Source: Plantago major
Lineage: Eukaryota > Streptophyta > Magnoliopsida > Lamiales > Plantaginaceae
Length of the DNA: 64,000 nt
Assembly (NCBI GenBank): GCA_026545765.1
Contig: CM048841.1
Location: 96,491,352 to 96,555,351, forward strand
Reading direction: 5' to 3'
Shown: in pieces, positions 49,618 to 61,520 of the stretch
Numbering within the stretch: position 1 is the first letter of the stretch
Layout of the letters: each line of letters starts with the position of its first letter
Translations under genes and position numbers: made by a program
Notes under the pieces: model-generated
The model's input: the letters and a program-made list of their open reading frames with translations, nothing else
What the model was told of the DNA's origin: nothing
Databases searched by the model: none

Positions 49618-51663
49618 AATCCGGATTTTTTTGGGGATTTGTGGAGAAGATGATCGGAAATCCTCTTCTACTCCGAGCTAGCTCCGGAGCAGAGGAATGG
49701 AGGAGGAGGAAGAAGAAGATCTGTGTTGGTGTGGTTGGTGTGGTTGTCTTCCAGTGGGACTGTGTTTGCTTCCTATTAGGGATTACCACTTTTTTTACTC
49801 CGGTAATGAGTAAGTATCTGAGTTACCCACGGACATTATCGTTATAGTCGGAAACATTACAGGTTTTAACTAGAATATTCTCTTACTTTTATAATACACG
49901 CAAAAGATAAAAAAAAGATATAAATTGTTTACTCGTTAAAAACATTATCACTTATTCTTTAATAACATCAGTTGAATTCGTCTGTCAAATCCATTTTTAA
50001 TGTGTGTATCTTCTAATACTTTACTATTTTTTAACCTCCTTTTATAGTCAAAGTCCTAACTATACAAGGAAGCTTATGTGTTTTAGGGAGAGGAGATCAT
50101 TCATTAAGTGACTCTTTCACTAAGAGTTAAAATTCACCGGGTTTTAATTGCATTTTAACTGATGGATAGTAATTGAATTTTAATTGGATTGTGAAAAATT
50201 GTGTTTGGCATAAAGTTAAAATTTTACAGGTGTTTGTAGATTTGTTATGTAGGTTAAAATTGAGGTAAAATTGTAATTGAGCTTGGTAGACTTAGAATTT
50301 TACACTGTACTTGTGGGTTAAAGTTGTTAGTCAAAATTGATAAAATGGTCGGACACGATTTTAATGGATTATTAACTCTTAGTCGAACACACGGTAAGTG
50401 ATTGAGATGATGTAGCTAGCTGAATAAAGGTATGATCATCCAACTTAATTACTTCTGGAAGTTAAATTGGGTAAAAGTCTCAGACAAGATGAAAAGTGTT
50501 ACTAGTACAAACTATATTAGTTCCAAGTTGGACTTCACTTGCAGGGCGATCAGGAACTTGATTCGCTTCTCGGTATACAAACTTCACTTGAATCTATGCA
50601 AACTTGGTCGTGAAATCTAAGGCATCATCTAGGAGTATTTGCGGAATTGGTGTAGTTGCTTCCTCTTTAAACATTTAATAGGTACACGTGAGTCAGTTCG
50701 CACTATGAGATTGTGTGATACCGATGGCAAGCAATTTTAAAGTTAAATTTGCACGGCATAAAGTTATGTACATAAGTGATCCGTCCTTCCTAAAAAAGTA
50801 AGCACACGCACGCAAGTAAGGTTCCCTGGGGAGTTATGTAAAAATGCTACTAACCTCTGCATCTCCTATAAAGGAATGGAGTTAACTCAAGGGAGTTCAA
50901 TTTGCTTACCCTTTCCTTTTCTTTTTTTTTTAGCTCAGGTTCCTATTTAAAAAATCTTCGTATAACACTTCCTCCGTACCGAATTCAACTTACTTCGATT
51001 TGCTCACCAAAGGGTTAACTTAAGATAGCCTCGGTATTAGTTCTTAATCCGACCCATACACTATTCATGGGACACCAAAATTCACTAGTCACAACTCATA
51101 ACCTTTAATATAACCTCCTACAACCAAATTGTTTAGGCTTAGCCCAGCTCCTAAGAAAATTGAGCAGTTTTTGTAGAGATGGCGTCTTTCATCTCTTGAA
51201 ATTAATATTACTTGCTTGGTAGTATGAGCAATGCATGTATAGTAAATTAAGTCCAAACATGTGATCTGCAGTTAGGCAAAAACTTTTAAGAGACGCAGAT
51301 ATTTGAAGTTGAAAGAGTACGACTTGATGTTTATTTGAGAAAAACAATTTTCAAACTTAATTAATCGATAAAAGTAGTATTGCACAACTAACACACGTTG
51401 GTACAGTGAATTATAATTCTAAATCTAACAAACTTAATCTCAAAATATATGTGGATTATAAGATGTTTGGACTTTAATCACAACTCAAAATGTTTAACCT
51501 ATCTTGAATGATATGCAGTTGGTGCGAAATGAGCTCGATAAAATTCATAGTCCACCAGAACTTATAAGACTTTTATCTATACACGAAGAAGAGGTGGCCC
51601 ACCTTGAATAATCATGCCATATTCTTAGAAATTCTTATAAATAAAAGGGACCGATAAATGTTA
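49618..51663. other. LARP upstream region and intergenic DNA
   Basis: The first ~200 bases are the LARP leader and promoter. Beyond are a MITE at 50119-50383 and a lone Stowaway-like end near 50970 (CTTCCTCCGTACCG). No gene is recognised. Confidence 0.5.
50119..50383. mobile_element. MITE with 12-bp perfect terminal repeats
   Basis: ACTAAGAGTTAA at 50119-50130 is the exact inverse of TTAACTCTTAGT at 50372-50383. The interior repeats TTTTAATTG/TTAAAATT words and is non-coding. No obvious target duplication. Confidence 0.72.
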
Positions 51664-51930
51664 TCTATATCTATATAAAAAGAAGACATTTTCAGTGTTC
51701 CACGTAATATTCGTATAAGCAAAATTCTTGATTACGATTGGTGAAATTTGTTAGTGTTAGTAAACGAAATGTTACGATTGGTGGAAAAAATAAAAATTTG
51801 TATTCCTCCAGCTCTTTTTTGCACCCACACATCGACTCCTCAGGGTGACGCTTATTCTTTCATTTAATTCTTCACCATATCGATGCCCAGATCTATCTTT
51901 AATACTAAAAGCAAACCTATATTTGAAAAA
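51664..51930 (+). mobile_element. Candidate Helitron 5' ends
   Basis: Two spots read A followed by TC and a plant-Helitron-like 5' leader: TCTATATCTATATAAAAAG at 51664 and TCTATCTTTAATACTAAAAG at 51892. Either could be the start of the Helitron sequence whose helicase and 3' ends lie at 55.7-58.2 kb. Short AT-rich words like these arise by chance, so the call is weak. Confidence 0.3.
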
Positions 51931-52557
51931 AATATAAAACACATTTTCAATTTACACCAAATAAACCAATTAAGAGACTAAATCTCAAAAAGTCCATCAA
52001 TAACAAACTTATTGAGAGACCAAATCTCTGTAAATTTTTGGAGTACTGTAGCACTCCTCCATTTACATAAAATTTTCAGCAGTCCATAATCATTGTAAAC
52101 CCACGATCTGAATATGAAACGCACACATTCTTGATGAAAAACGTAGCCACATTCTTAATTACAAGTTTTATTTTGTAATATTCTTTTTTTCATCATATGA
52201 GTAACACTCGATATTCATTGGCTAATAAAGTGGAAATTTAAGGAGCCACTCAAGTTCAATCACCTATGACTTTCAGTATTGCACAATTTAAATAACTCGA
52301 ATCTGAGTTTTGGAGACCAAACAAATTTTCGTAACTAAAATAAGTACAAACAATAGAATTTAGTTTTCAAGTCAAAATTACATATACATTAAAAATTCTA
52401 TATAGTCATATTGTTGGGATCGAAAAAAATATTCCTATAGCAAGTTTATTCTTAATTAGAGTTTTGTATCAAAAAATATTTTTTTCTAAATAAAAAACAC
52501 ATGCATAACTTAAATGTTATATACTATCTTGTATAAAATCACTAACTTCTATAATAA

Positions 52558-52566
<9 letters not shown>

Positions 52567-52620
<54 letters not shown>

Positions 52621-52624
52621 TTTT
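52567..52624. repeat. (TA)n followed by poly-T
   Basis: About 18 TA units run directly into about 22 T, immediately beside the family B MITE at 52636. Confidence 0.95.
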
Positions 52625-52635
52625 ATATAAATATA

Positions 52636-52877
52636 TACTCCTCATACAATCGCTTTTTAATTGCCATTTTGTCACGTAACTCCATACATTACCAAAAAAT
52701 GAAGCTACCACACACCCAATAATTAATAAACAATATCAACTTTACACTCAAATTACACCTTTTGCCACTAAAAGTACACTTTTCCTCACATTTTCTATAT
52801 TCTATCATTACTTTAACTTTTTACATAAAACTGCGCGCTAACCCTAATGTATGAAGTTCTCCGGGACGGAGGGAGTA
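52636..52877 (-). mobile_element. Stowaway-like MITE, family B copy 3 (reversed)
   Basis: The right end CCGGGACGGAGGGAGTA and the preceding CTAATGTATGAAGTTCT are the reverse complement of the left part of 32099-32353. The left end TACTCCTCATACAATCGC is degraded. Confidence 0.87.
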
Positions 52878-54166
52878 TAAAATATTAACAAATAAGTAAA
52901 AATATCTATAGACAAGAACCAGAGGGAGATAAAAAATTGTGGATGTTTTAACATATGACGAAATCATCACATCAATTAGACAAGAAGCGGAGGGGATAAT
53001 TCGAAAGACAATAGCACATAATTAGTAGCAGAAGTTTCATGTCAATAAACTTCGAACCTACTTGACAAGTTAGAGATGTTTTAGGTGCAACAAAAACGTT
53101 CACACATCGATCAACTACTAATTACACGGAAGCTAAAATATATACTTAATTATCACTCAAAACTTCAAGTCACTATCATATATATATAATTATTTTATCG
53201 ATTATTATGTCATTTATTACTATAAGGGGTTATAATTACTTAAGGCGAGATCTGAAAAAGTTGTGGAATATTACAATGTGGAGTTTATTCTTATTTATAA
53301 CTGGTCCCAAGTTTGGACCGGAATTTTTTTATTACTATAAGGAGTTTATTCCTTTATGGAGATATGATTATGTGTGGTTGAGCATCTTTTGTGAAATTAT
53401 GACTCTCGGAGAGATCTAATCAGGCAAAACTAATTAAAAAATTACATTTTTAGATATGCAGGTTATGCAAGTATAATACATGCTTATTGAATACACACAA
53501 TTTTAAGTTAAAATATATATTTGAAGTTGAATATGTAATGTTAGATCCAATTCTTCTTACTATTATCTAAACCTAAAACATCTAACTTTAAGCATAAACG
53601 TAGGCTTTTGTGATACACACAAATAATAAAAGTTAAGCAATATTTAATATTTCGCAAATATTGTAATGCACCAAAGTTTTGAGATAGTTTCAAGGGGTCA
53701 AAAACATTACCTATACAAACAATGTCACCTTTATGAAAATATTCGGAAGGTAAATGATACGTTAGATCAAGTTTTCTTTTATAGAATTTATAAATGTCAC
53801 AAAACTTGAAGCGTCCAAAATAATTAAACTTGCTCTGTCATTAGGAGTTTGCTATGGAATTATCATTAGCCTTTATGGAATGGAGCAATATTTATTTTAT
53901 TTCGAAATATGGTGTATGTAGAGACGTGTCTTCATCATGTACATACATGATAAAATGCTCTTCTTTAAGGTTTTCCATGCTTATCTTGATTTTTCAATCA
54001 TTTCAACGGTGATCTGAGTATGTTATGGGATTCACATATATCACCACATAAATTCTAAACAAATACACAATACAAAAGTAGGTTAAGATTGTTGAGGATC
54101 CTATTTGATCAAGACACATTACAGGGCGAAAATTATTGTGTAAATTATGACATTTTTAATTGTATT
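52878..54166. other. AT-rich region, nothing recognised
   Basis: The 70-codon frame at 53207-53419 overlaps a TTTATTACTATAAGGRGTTTAT repeat and has no protein family match known to me; it is not called as a gene. Confidence 0.45.
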
Positions 54167-54343
54167 TACTCCCTCCGACTAAAATAAATGATACATTTAA
54201 TTTTGGAATTGAGATTAAGGTATAGTATAAATAATAACGGGAATAAGTCCACATGTATTATAAATTCTGGCAAATAATAATATGCCACAATTGGGACGGA
54301 TATAAATGAAATGTCTAACATTCATTATAAGACGGAGGATGTA
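54167..54343. mobile_element. Stowaway-like MITE
   Basis: Starts TACTCCCTCCGACTAAAATA and ends with a worn counterpart (AAGACGGAGGATGTA). 177 bp, non-coding. Confidence 0.68.
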
Positions 54344-54384
54344 GTTGTTAGGAAGTTTAAGGGATTGTATCTTGGAAACTAATA

Positions 54385-54583
54385 TACTCCCGCGTCAATT
54401 TGTCTAGATTGTAATGTTAAAACTTCAATTGAATTATAAATAAAATGTTGGATGTAAAGTATCATTATATACTTTAATTGAAAATTATATCATTACAACT
54501 TGAAATTAATTTGTAGTGAAAGTTGAATTTTGTTGACTACAAAATAGTCAAATATGGACAACTTCTCTAAGAGGGAGAGAGTA
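54385..54583. mobile_element. Stowaway-like MITE
   Basis: Starts TACTCCCGCGTCAATTTGTC and ends ACTTCTCTAAGAGGGAGAGAGTA. It carries inner inverted repeats around ATTGAATTATAA / CTTTAATTGAAAATTAT. 199 bp, only 41 bp from the previous MITE. Confidence 0.68.
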
Positions 54584-55421
54584 CATGTTTTCCACTTATT
54601 GTTGTTGTAGTATTCTTTTTTTGGTTTGAACGAAAATGATAAATACCGCAATTAATTTGAAGCAAATGAAAACAATAATATGGTCGGGTTTGATGGGGTT
54701 TGTATTATCCCATATCCCAAATCGATTAACAACAAGTAGGATAGATGATATATAAGTGGACCACTACTCTCACATTGTGATTCCATAAAATAAATCTGTG
54801 AGGGTTTCACTTCAAATAAATCAAAATAAAGAAACAAACTTGATGGATGTGATAAATGTACTATAATATTCTCAACAAGGTGTGTTTGCTCTCGAGTACA
54901 TAGTGACAAATAAAGGACATGGGACAGTTTGGGGTCAACATATCACCCGGAACATAGCAATGAGTAGTTGGGCTGATAAAAAAGGGACGAAATGTTACGA
55001 ATAGTAACAGAGCGAGACCGTACCCAAACCCGAAAAGGGTGTAAGTTGTTTGTCCTACAATCTGGTACACTGCTCCCTGCAATTTAAGGGGTAGATGTAA
55101 TACCTCACATAACATAGATTAAGAGCTAGTGTGATAAATAGTATATAATTACGTCACCATTGATCTCACATAGTATGTGGACCTTTGGATGATTTCATAA
55201 ACATATTTGTGAGGGCTCATGTTCAGCACAAACAATATCATACTAGAGAAACATGTACTACCCAAGTCATCAATTTTGCGCCACTATAGAGGATCAAGTA
55301 TCAATTGATTGGTGGCCGGATTGTTTTCAATGGCATCTAAGCCGCAACAATACAAAACCCACAAGGGGTGGATGGTTGGTCTAAGTAAGAACTAATACAC
55401 AACAAGATGTTGGTCAATTTA

Positions 55422-55436
<15 letters not shown>

Positions 55437-55453
<17 letters not shown>

Positions 55454-55455
55454 GG
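55437..55455. repeat. (GT)n then G19 homopolymer
   Basis: Seven GT units run into 19 consecutive G, a likely G-quadruplex former and a site prone to sequencing error. A second run of 17 G is at 29336-29352. Confidence 0.95.
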
Positions 55456-55689
55456 TGATTTCCTAGAGTTTCAAAGAGTTTAAAGGGGTTGAGAACTCTA
55501 CTATTCACAACAAGGGGTGCTTCCTCCTGAGTAATGTCAGGGCAGGTAATCCACTAGAAAGTTTCTGGTGCGCGCAAGAGTCGGTACAAATTGTGCAAGA
55601 AAGAATGTGTGTTGGATTGTGGGCAAATCACATCAAGTCATGGCCAGTTTTATGTTCCCCTCTACATTCATGAGCAATAAGATAATAAA

Positions 55690-56089
55690 AGCATGATTTG
55701 CAACAATGAGTGTAACATGTGTGATGAAACAACTCACGTGGTGTATAAAAAAGTGTTCGGCAGAATATGAGGTAATATTTTGTTTTGTACATAATTGATA
55801 AATGAGGCTTTTAAGTACATTACGTATTTTATAATAGTGTTCACATTCACTAATAACTCTCTTTTGATTCCTTTAGTTATTGGGAAAGTTTTCAATGAAA
55901 TGGTGATGTTTTAATCATATATTTTTACACATTGTAAAATAATATGTTTGTAAAAGTTATATATCGTCCATACTAAATTATATTCCCTCCGCCCTGATTC
56001 AATTAACCGCGAGCCCGGACATAAGTTTTAAGAAAAAAATTAATAAAGTAGGAGAGATGGTAATAAAGTAAGAAAAATAGTGAATAAAG

Positions 56090-56133
<44 letters not shown>

Positions 56134-56270
56134 AAGTATGAGAAAGATTTTCCATTAAAGGGATGTGAAATTGAAATTGGGACGTCCCAAAATGGAATGC
56201 TGGAAGTTGAATTCGGGACGGAGGGAGTATATCCATTTCCAGTCGATTTACTCGACGGGCCATTTACTAC
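55690..56270 (+). mobile_element. Helitron 3' part, copy 1
   Basis: 55700-55760 (GAGTGTAACATGTGTGATGA, CACGTGGTGTATAAAAAAGT, GTTCGGCAGAATATGAGGT) resembles 57885-57950 downstream of the Helitron helicase. It ends with the hairpin GTCGA-TTTAC-TCGAC (56242-56256) and GGGCCATTTACTAC, 14 of 18 bases like the end of the second copy at 58213. CTAC replaces the final CTAG. A Stowaway MITE (55981-56229) is inserted just before the hairpin. Confidence 0.6.
55981..56229. mobile_element. Stowaway-like MITE, family C copy
   Basis: TATTCCCTCCGCCCTGATTC at the left and GAATTCGGGACGGAGGGAGTA at the right. The interior repeats GAATAAAGTAKGAG, with an expanded (GA)n at 56094-56131. Same family as 58542-58752 and 27116-27306. 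Confidence 0.88.
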
Positions 56271-56549
56271 AGGGGTAAGTTTTATGATATTTATGTATTC
56301 ATAATTTGTTTTTTTATTTATATAAATCTTATTTATTTTCAAAGGTGCATTACATATAAATTATGTTTATTTGAATAGGTGGCATGCCGAGTTCTGTGTC
56401 GATAATTGATCCAAATCAACTCTCGATTGGTTAATTTTGTTTTATAATTTTTATTTCTCACGAAATATTAAAGCAATATCCAATATTAACTTTTATATTT
56501 TCACATGAATAACACACTATTTCCGCCCATGTACGCGGGACAAAATCTC

Positions 56550-58213
56550 AGTAAATGCATCAAGCAGGATAGCTAAAAGGTTGTCATCAAGTGGGATTGC
56601 ATCACTTCTTCTTCCTATGGGTAGGATGACGCTCCGAGATTCGGGATACCATTCAAATTCATGAGGACTCAACATGCAATAAGCTCAAACATGATTCAAA
56701 GGTCACGGGACTACTCCAGGAGACTCGACTTATTATTTGGGACGAGGCTCATTGACAAACCAACACTGTTTTGAAGCGCTTAATAAGAGTTTGAGAGATG
56801 TGATGGGTCATCTAAATGGGCAATTTGGTGGGGGTGTTTATTATCTTCAGCGGGGACTTACGGCATATTTTACCTATTACTCCACAAGGTAGTAGGTATT
56901 ATATTGTGAACAATGATATGTACTCATCTAGAACATGGGATGCACGTGAGGTGCTTCGACTGACAAAGAACTTGAGATTGCATGGAAATGGCATGTCGTA
57001 TCTATATTCCAAGTCTACTTATTTCATATTCAACTTATCTTTTTTAACGTCCAATTCAATCCTACACAATCTGGTTTGTTATCTTCTGAGATTCAAGTGA
57101 TAAAAAAATTACGGAGTCATACAGGTCGGTGATGGCACTGCCGATGAAGCTAATCATGGTGGGGTTGATGTCAAGACCCCGAAGAATTACTTATTCGACA
57201 AGTAAGTCATCAAATTTTAACCATTGTCAATAGTACATAATCTTTGTTGTTTGATCACTTAGTTGATCCATCACTAGACCCTGAATATTTTTATCATCGG
57301 GATGTTCTTAAACCTACAATGAAATAGTTGATGAGATAAATCAATTTATCATGTCGAAGATGCCCTAAAATAGTGTTGAATACAGGAGCATTGGTAGCAT
57401 TGTTAGGGAAGATGACCAAGAGAATGGTCTCGAAAATATTTTCATTATAGAATTTATCAACATCATTAATTGTCTAGATTACTAAACCATAAGATCATCA
57501 TGTAGGTTGGGTATATGATAATGCTTCCAAGAAATATTGATCATACTTTCGAGTTGTGTAATGGACTAATGGTACAAGGCTTATAGTTACTAATTTTGGG
57601 AAGATATCATCGACGTAAAGATGATATCAGGAATCAACGGGGGCCAAAATGTTTTAATTACGATGATGAGACCATCCAACGAGAAGAAGTCCCCTATCAA
57701 TTTTGATAGGAGACAGTTCCCCATATTTTCCTGCTTTGCTATTACCATCAAAGAGTCGGGGAAAATCTCTCTCACACGTCGGCCTCTACCTCCTTTCACC
57801 CGTATTCAACAATGCTCAGTTATATGTTGCTCTCTCCGGAGTTACCAGCAGGAAGTGATTGAAGGTATTGATTTGCGATGAAGAGTGTAATACATATGAA
57901 CAACAACCAACGTGGTTTATAAAGAAGTGTTCGACAAGTTATGAGGTGAATTAATCTTTTATGTGTATAAACTTGAATTTTTTAAATACCGACTAAAGTT
58001 TACATATGTTCATGTTCAATTTCACTAATTTACATATATACTTTACAGGTAGGGATGACTTCTGATGCAATGTTGAAGCGATTAGATAAGTCATTTTCAC
58101 ATTGTAGCTTTTGTATGTTTCTCAACTTTAATATGTTATTATAGAATCTATTGATTTCTTATTTTGAGTTTTGTCTTCATACCCCGTCGAGTATCGACGG
58201 GCTATTGACTAGT
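56550..58213 (+). mobile_element. Helitron with decayed Pif1-type helicase, 3' end intact
   Basis: Helitron helicase pieces in order: RLSSSGIASLLLP near 56560; NQHCFEALNKSLRDVMGHLN near 56770; IIFSGDLRHILPITPQGSRY and DAREVLRLTKNLRLHGNG at 56840-56990; VGDGTADEANHG near 57125; the C-terminal motifs NIDHTFELCNGLMVQG, then RRQFPIFSCFAITI, near 57530-57740 and LYVALS-like near 57820. Stops and shifts interrupt it, so it is dead. The 3' terminus is well kept: CCCGTCGA-GTA-TCGACGGG (58183-58201), then CTATTGACTAG before T at 58213. The Rep domain and 5' end are not located. Confidence 0.82.
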
Positions 58214-58273
58214 TATTATTACTAGAAGCATGAAACGGTACATTCTTGTTAAGAACGCCATTTACATGCACAC

Positions 58274-58928
58274 TAGGGGTGTAAATGAAACGAACGTTCG
58301 TGAAAATTTCACGAAAAATTTCAGTCAACGCTCAGTTCGTGTTCGAGTTTGACCTAACCGAACAGTTCGCGAACATGTTCGTTAATAAACGAACACGAAC
58401 ATGAACATATAATTTATTGTTCGGTAGTTCGCGAACTGTTCGTGAACAAATTATATTTATAATAATTTTATATTATTTTATATATGGAGTATAATATTTC
58501 CTAACCTAATCTATAATTTCCATTTTTCACATAAGTTATAATACTTGCGCCGTCCCAAATTCATTTACCCGTCCAGACACAGATTTTAAGATAAAAGTGA
58601 ATAAAGTAGGAAAGAGGTTGAATAAAGTAGGAGAGATAGTGAATAAAGTATGAGAGGGATTTACTAAAGTAGGAGAAGGATTTTCCATTAAAGGATTGGA
58701 AAGTTCAAATTGGAAGGTCCGAAAATAGAATGCGGGAAGTTAAGAGGGAGTATTTTCTAACATAACCTATACAAGACCTATAATTGTTCGCGAACTGTTC
58801 GTGAACATGTTGAAACCTTAACGAACTAAACATGAACAAGTGTTGAGATGTTCGACGAACATGAACATGATATATATTAACGAACAAACGTTCGTTAAGG
58901 TCAATGTTCGGTTCGAATAACACCCCTA
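58274..58928. mobile_element. Non-autonomous hAT element with 8-bp target duplication
   Basis: The ends TAGGGGTGT and ACACCCCTA are perfect inverted repeats, flanked by the exact 8-bp direct repeat ATGCACAC (58266-58273 and 58929-58936). Subterminal regions are full of GAACGTTCG / CGTTCGTGAAC palindromes. No transposase. A Stowaway MITE (58542-58752) sits inside. Confidence 0.93.
58542..58752. mobile_element. Stowaway-like MITE nested in hAT element
   Basis: TACTTGCGCCGTCCCAAATT to GGGAAGTTAAGAGGGAGTA, with GAATAAAGTAGGAGAG repeats as in 55981-56229. Being nested, it inserted after the hAT element. Confidence 0.85.
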
Positions 58929-58936
58929 ATGCACAC

Positions 58937-60805
58937 GAAAAAGAATATGAAATGTACGATTAAAATATTATCGATATTCTTTAAAACATCGTTATGATAG
59001 TTAAGAGAATATTAGTCTGTACCTTAAATCTTTCACTGATCTATTTTTTGAGAAGTAATCTTTCACTGATCTTGATCAGGGTTTGTTAGACCCTACACCC
59101 CCTCTAATAATCTTACTACTCACTGTAGCAGCATGTTCCACACGTAGGGGCCCACTACTACAGTGAGAGAGTGAGACCATTGGGGGAGAGTGAAGTGTCT
59201 AATTTTCCCTTAGATCAGCAAGACTTTGTCTCAAATTAAATATCTTTAGAAGAATAATTTATGGTACCGGAGTGGAGAATAATATATGGTACCGAAGTGG
59301 AGTGCCGTTCGTGAAGACTAGAGCAATATGATTTTTTACAATTTTGTACATCTAAAAGATTCTTAATTATCCTCACTAACAAAATTAATTCATGCGATAA
59401 GATGTTGTAATTTATTTATTTTTAGAACTCAATATTACACCAATTCATGTGATAATTTCTAGACTAAGGCACACAGTCCAAATATTTTCAAATAAATAGA
59501 AGCAGTTGTAATTTTTTTAGAAATCAATATTACAATCGTATGTGTACATATTTCATGTACTATTTCTAGCTTAGTTTACTTGTTCAAGTTAATCCAAACC
59601 TATTTCATGTCCTATTTCTAGCTTAGTTTACTTTTTCAAGTTAATCCAAACCTCATTTCTATTTTATCGGAATAAGTTAGATGAGTTGTTGATTTTATTG
59701 GTGACTTGGTTTATAACAATGTCACAGTAACGTTTTGTTGATGATATACTCGTGGTGACAAGAATATCCAAAAATTCTCGTTTCTTCCTTTTCACTTACT
59801 TTCTTATACTTCAGCTATAGCACTATACTCTCTACTCATTCCTTGATCCATTTAATCGTGAAAATAAAGAGTATTCGAGCTGTAGGAGAATACAGTGCCT
59901 CACTTAGCACGAATTGCACTACTTTCTCTTGATAATTGATAATTGTTGCATCTTCTAAACCATTTTTTCTACCATAAGATTCAATTTTGTACAAAACATC
60001 CCAACTCAAAACCAATTATTGATTTCTCCATATTCAATGTAATAGCATATATATCAGCCTCATCAACTACATCGATCCATCTAAGTATTACCGAACTAGT
60101 TTGCCAGTGTTTTTCTCCATTGAAATTAATCCAGTAAGCTAACACCAAAATTTCCAATGCCCACGAAAAGAGCCACCGGTCTTGGCCTTGATTGTTCTGA
60201 CTTTTGAACTTCACAGTTTACGGGACATTCCCGCGACTTGGTAATAATAACCACGGTTTGGTTGATTTACCGTTTGATGTTAACTTTCAAGCTTATTACA
60301 GGTGCTTAAATTGGAGGTCTAGCAATTCTAAGTATTTATATAACATGTACGCACCAATAAGCCAGCCAAGTCAACAACTATACACACAAAAGCCATCTTT
60401 TAAATAAAACCACGCGTATTTAAAAGATAAACTGGATTAATTACTTATAATATTACATACATAGTGTTCGAGTTGGAGACTGATCATGTTTACAACCCGA
60501 GAGAAAGTAGCCAACCTATCCAGAACTACAACCGACAAAAGTCAAAGTGGACACACAGCCCACACCCGCAAACTATCTCACCCTACCAAGTACCAACATA
60601 ATACTAAGTATTATGACATCCTCAATCATTACATACAACACAATACTAGCTAGTTTGACTAACACGCCCGTGACAACATTACTTTTCCAGTACCCAAAAA
60701 TTTACTTCCTCCACGGGCTCATAACATCTAAGTTAATACCTCATAACTTGAAATTCTATTATAATAACAATCAAATATTAACGGCTTACATAAATGTGGT
60801 TTATG
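58937..60805. other. Intergenic region
   Basis: No gene is recognised. 59119-59168 is a short hairpin (CTCACTGTAGCA...CTACTACAGTGAG). A 35-40-base phrase around TTTCATGTCCTATTTCTAGCTTAGTTTACTT... occurs twice near 59563-59655 as a small tandem duplication. Confidence 0.5.
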
Positions 60806-61010
60806 GCCAATGAGGCTTAGCTCAATTGGTTAGGCTGAGGTGTCATAATCTCAGAAGTTATGGGTTCAATTTTCGTCGAGAACGGACTTGTAATCTAGTA
60901 TATGTTAATTATGATAGATTGAGTGATGATTATGTAATGAATGATATGAATGATGTATTAGTTTAATTGATGTAATATGATTGTAACAGTGATACTTTAA
61001 AAAAATAAAA
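60806..61010 (+). mobile_element. tRNA-derived SINE with 15-bp target duplication
   Basis: The 5' part has a pol III A box (TTAGCTCAATTGGTTAGGC) and a B-box-like GGGTTCAATTTT about 30 bases further on. The 3' end is A-rich (AAAAAAATAAAA). The copy is flanked by exact 15-bp direct repeats, TAAATGTGGTTTATG, at 60791-60805 and 61011-61025. At 205 bp it is a full-length-looking, fairly young SINE. Confidence 0.9.
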
Positions 61011-61103
61011 TAAATGTGGTTTATGAGACCCTACAAGCCCACTACTATAGTAATTAGGCCCGATATTCGGGTGATATCAATGATCAAATCCGACTCGAAC
61101 ATA

Positions 61104-61308
61104 TACTAACTCCGTTTCAAAGAAACCTTTCCATCTTACTATTCTGCAGCCAACTGTCTTCAGCTTTGACCGCAAATTACTCTTAAACTATAATAGTAAT
61201 TAAATTTTTATTATATGATTTTATTAAATTATTTATTATTATAGTTTAAGAGTAATTCGCGGTTAAAGTCAAAATGGAAAGATTTATTTAGAATTGACGG
61301 ATGGAGTA
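61104..61308. mobile_element. Hairpin MITE in the FREE1 promoter
   Basis: The left end (CTAACTCCGTTTCAAAG, then CTTTCCATCTT) and right end (AATGGAAAGATTTATTTAG, GACGGATGGAGTA) are inverted. Inside, GACCGCAAATTACTCTTAAA pairs with TTTAAGAGTAATTCGCGGTT around an AT-rich loop. It lies about 210 bp before the FREE1 start codon. Confidence 0.8.
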
Positions 61309-61520
61309 ATTGATAATTATGTTCCTAGTCGTCGTCGGTTTCCAATTGCAGGTGGAGCCGCGTTTATATTCGAATCCAGCCACCTGCTCCGAGCTTTCGT
61401 GTGATCCAAGTCTACAGCTATTTCACCATCATCATCATCATCATCATCTTCTCCATTGAAACACCTTCAATCTCACAAATTCCATCAAATCTCTCAACAA
61501 TCTCAGAGGAAAACATCAAT

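Noticed and set aside
53207-53419. A hypothetical small protein gene
   Set aside because: Aromatic-rich translation of AT-rich DNA that includes a short repeat; no signal, domain or leader.
60810-60885. A tRNA gene
   Set aside because: Pol III boxes are present, but there is no cloverleaf that closes, and target duplications bracket a 205-bp body: it is a SINE.
61401-61520. An upstream start for FREE1
   Set aside because: The extra residues are mainly a poly-Ile run from a (CAT)n-like leader; the Arabidopsis protein begins with a Gln/His/Tyr-rich stretch as at 61521.
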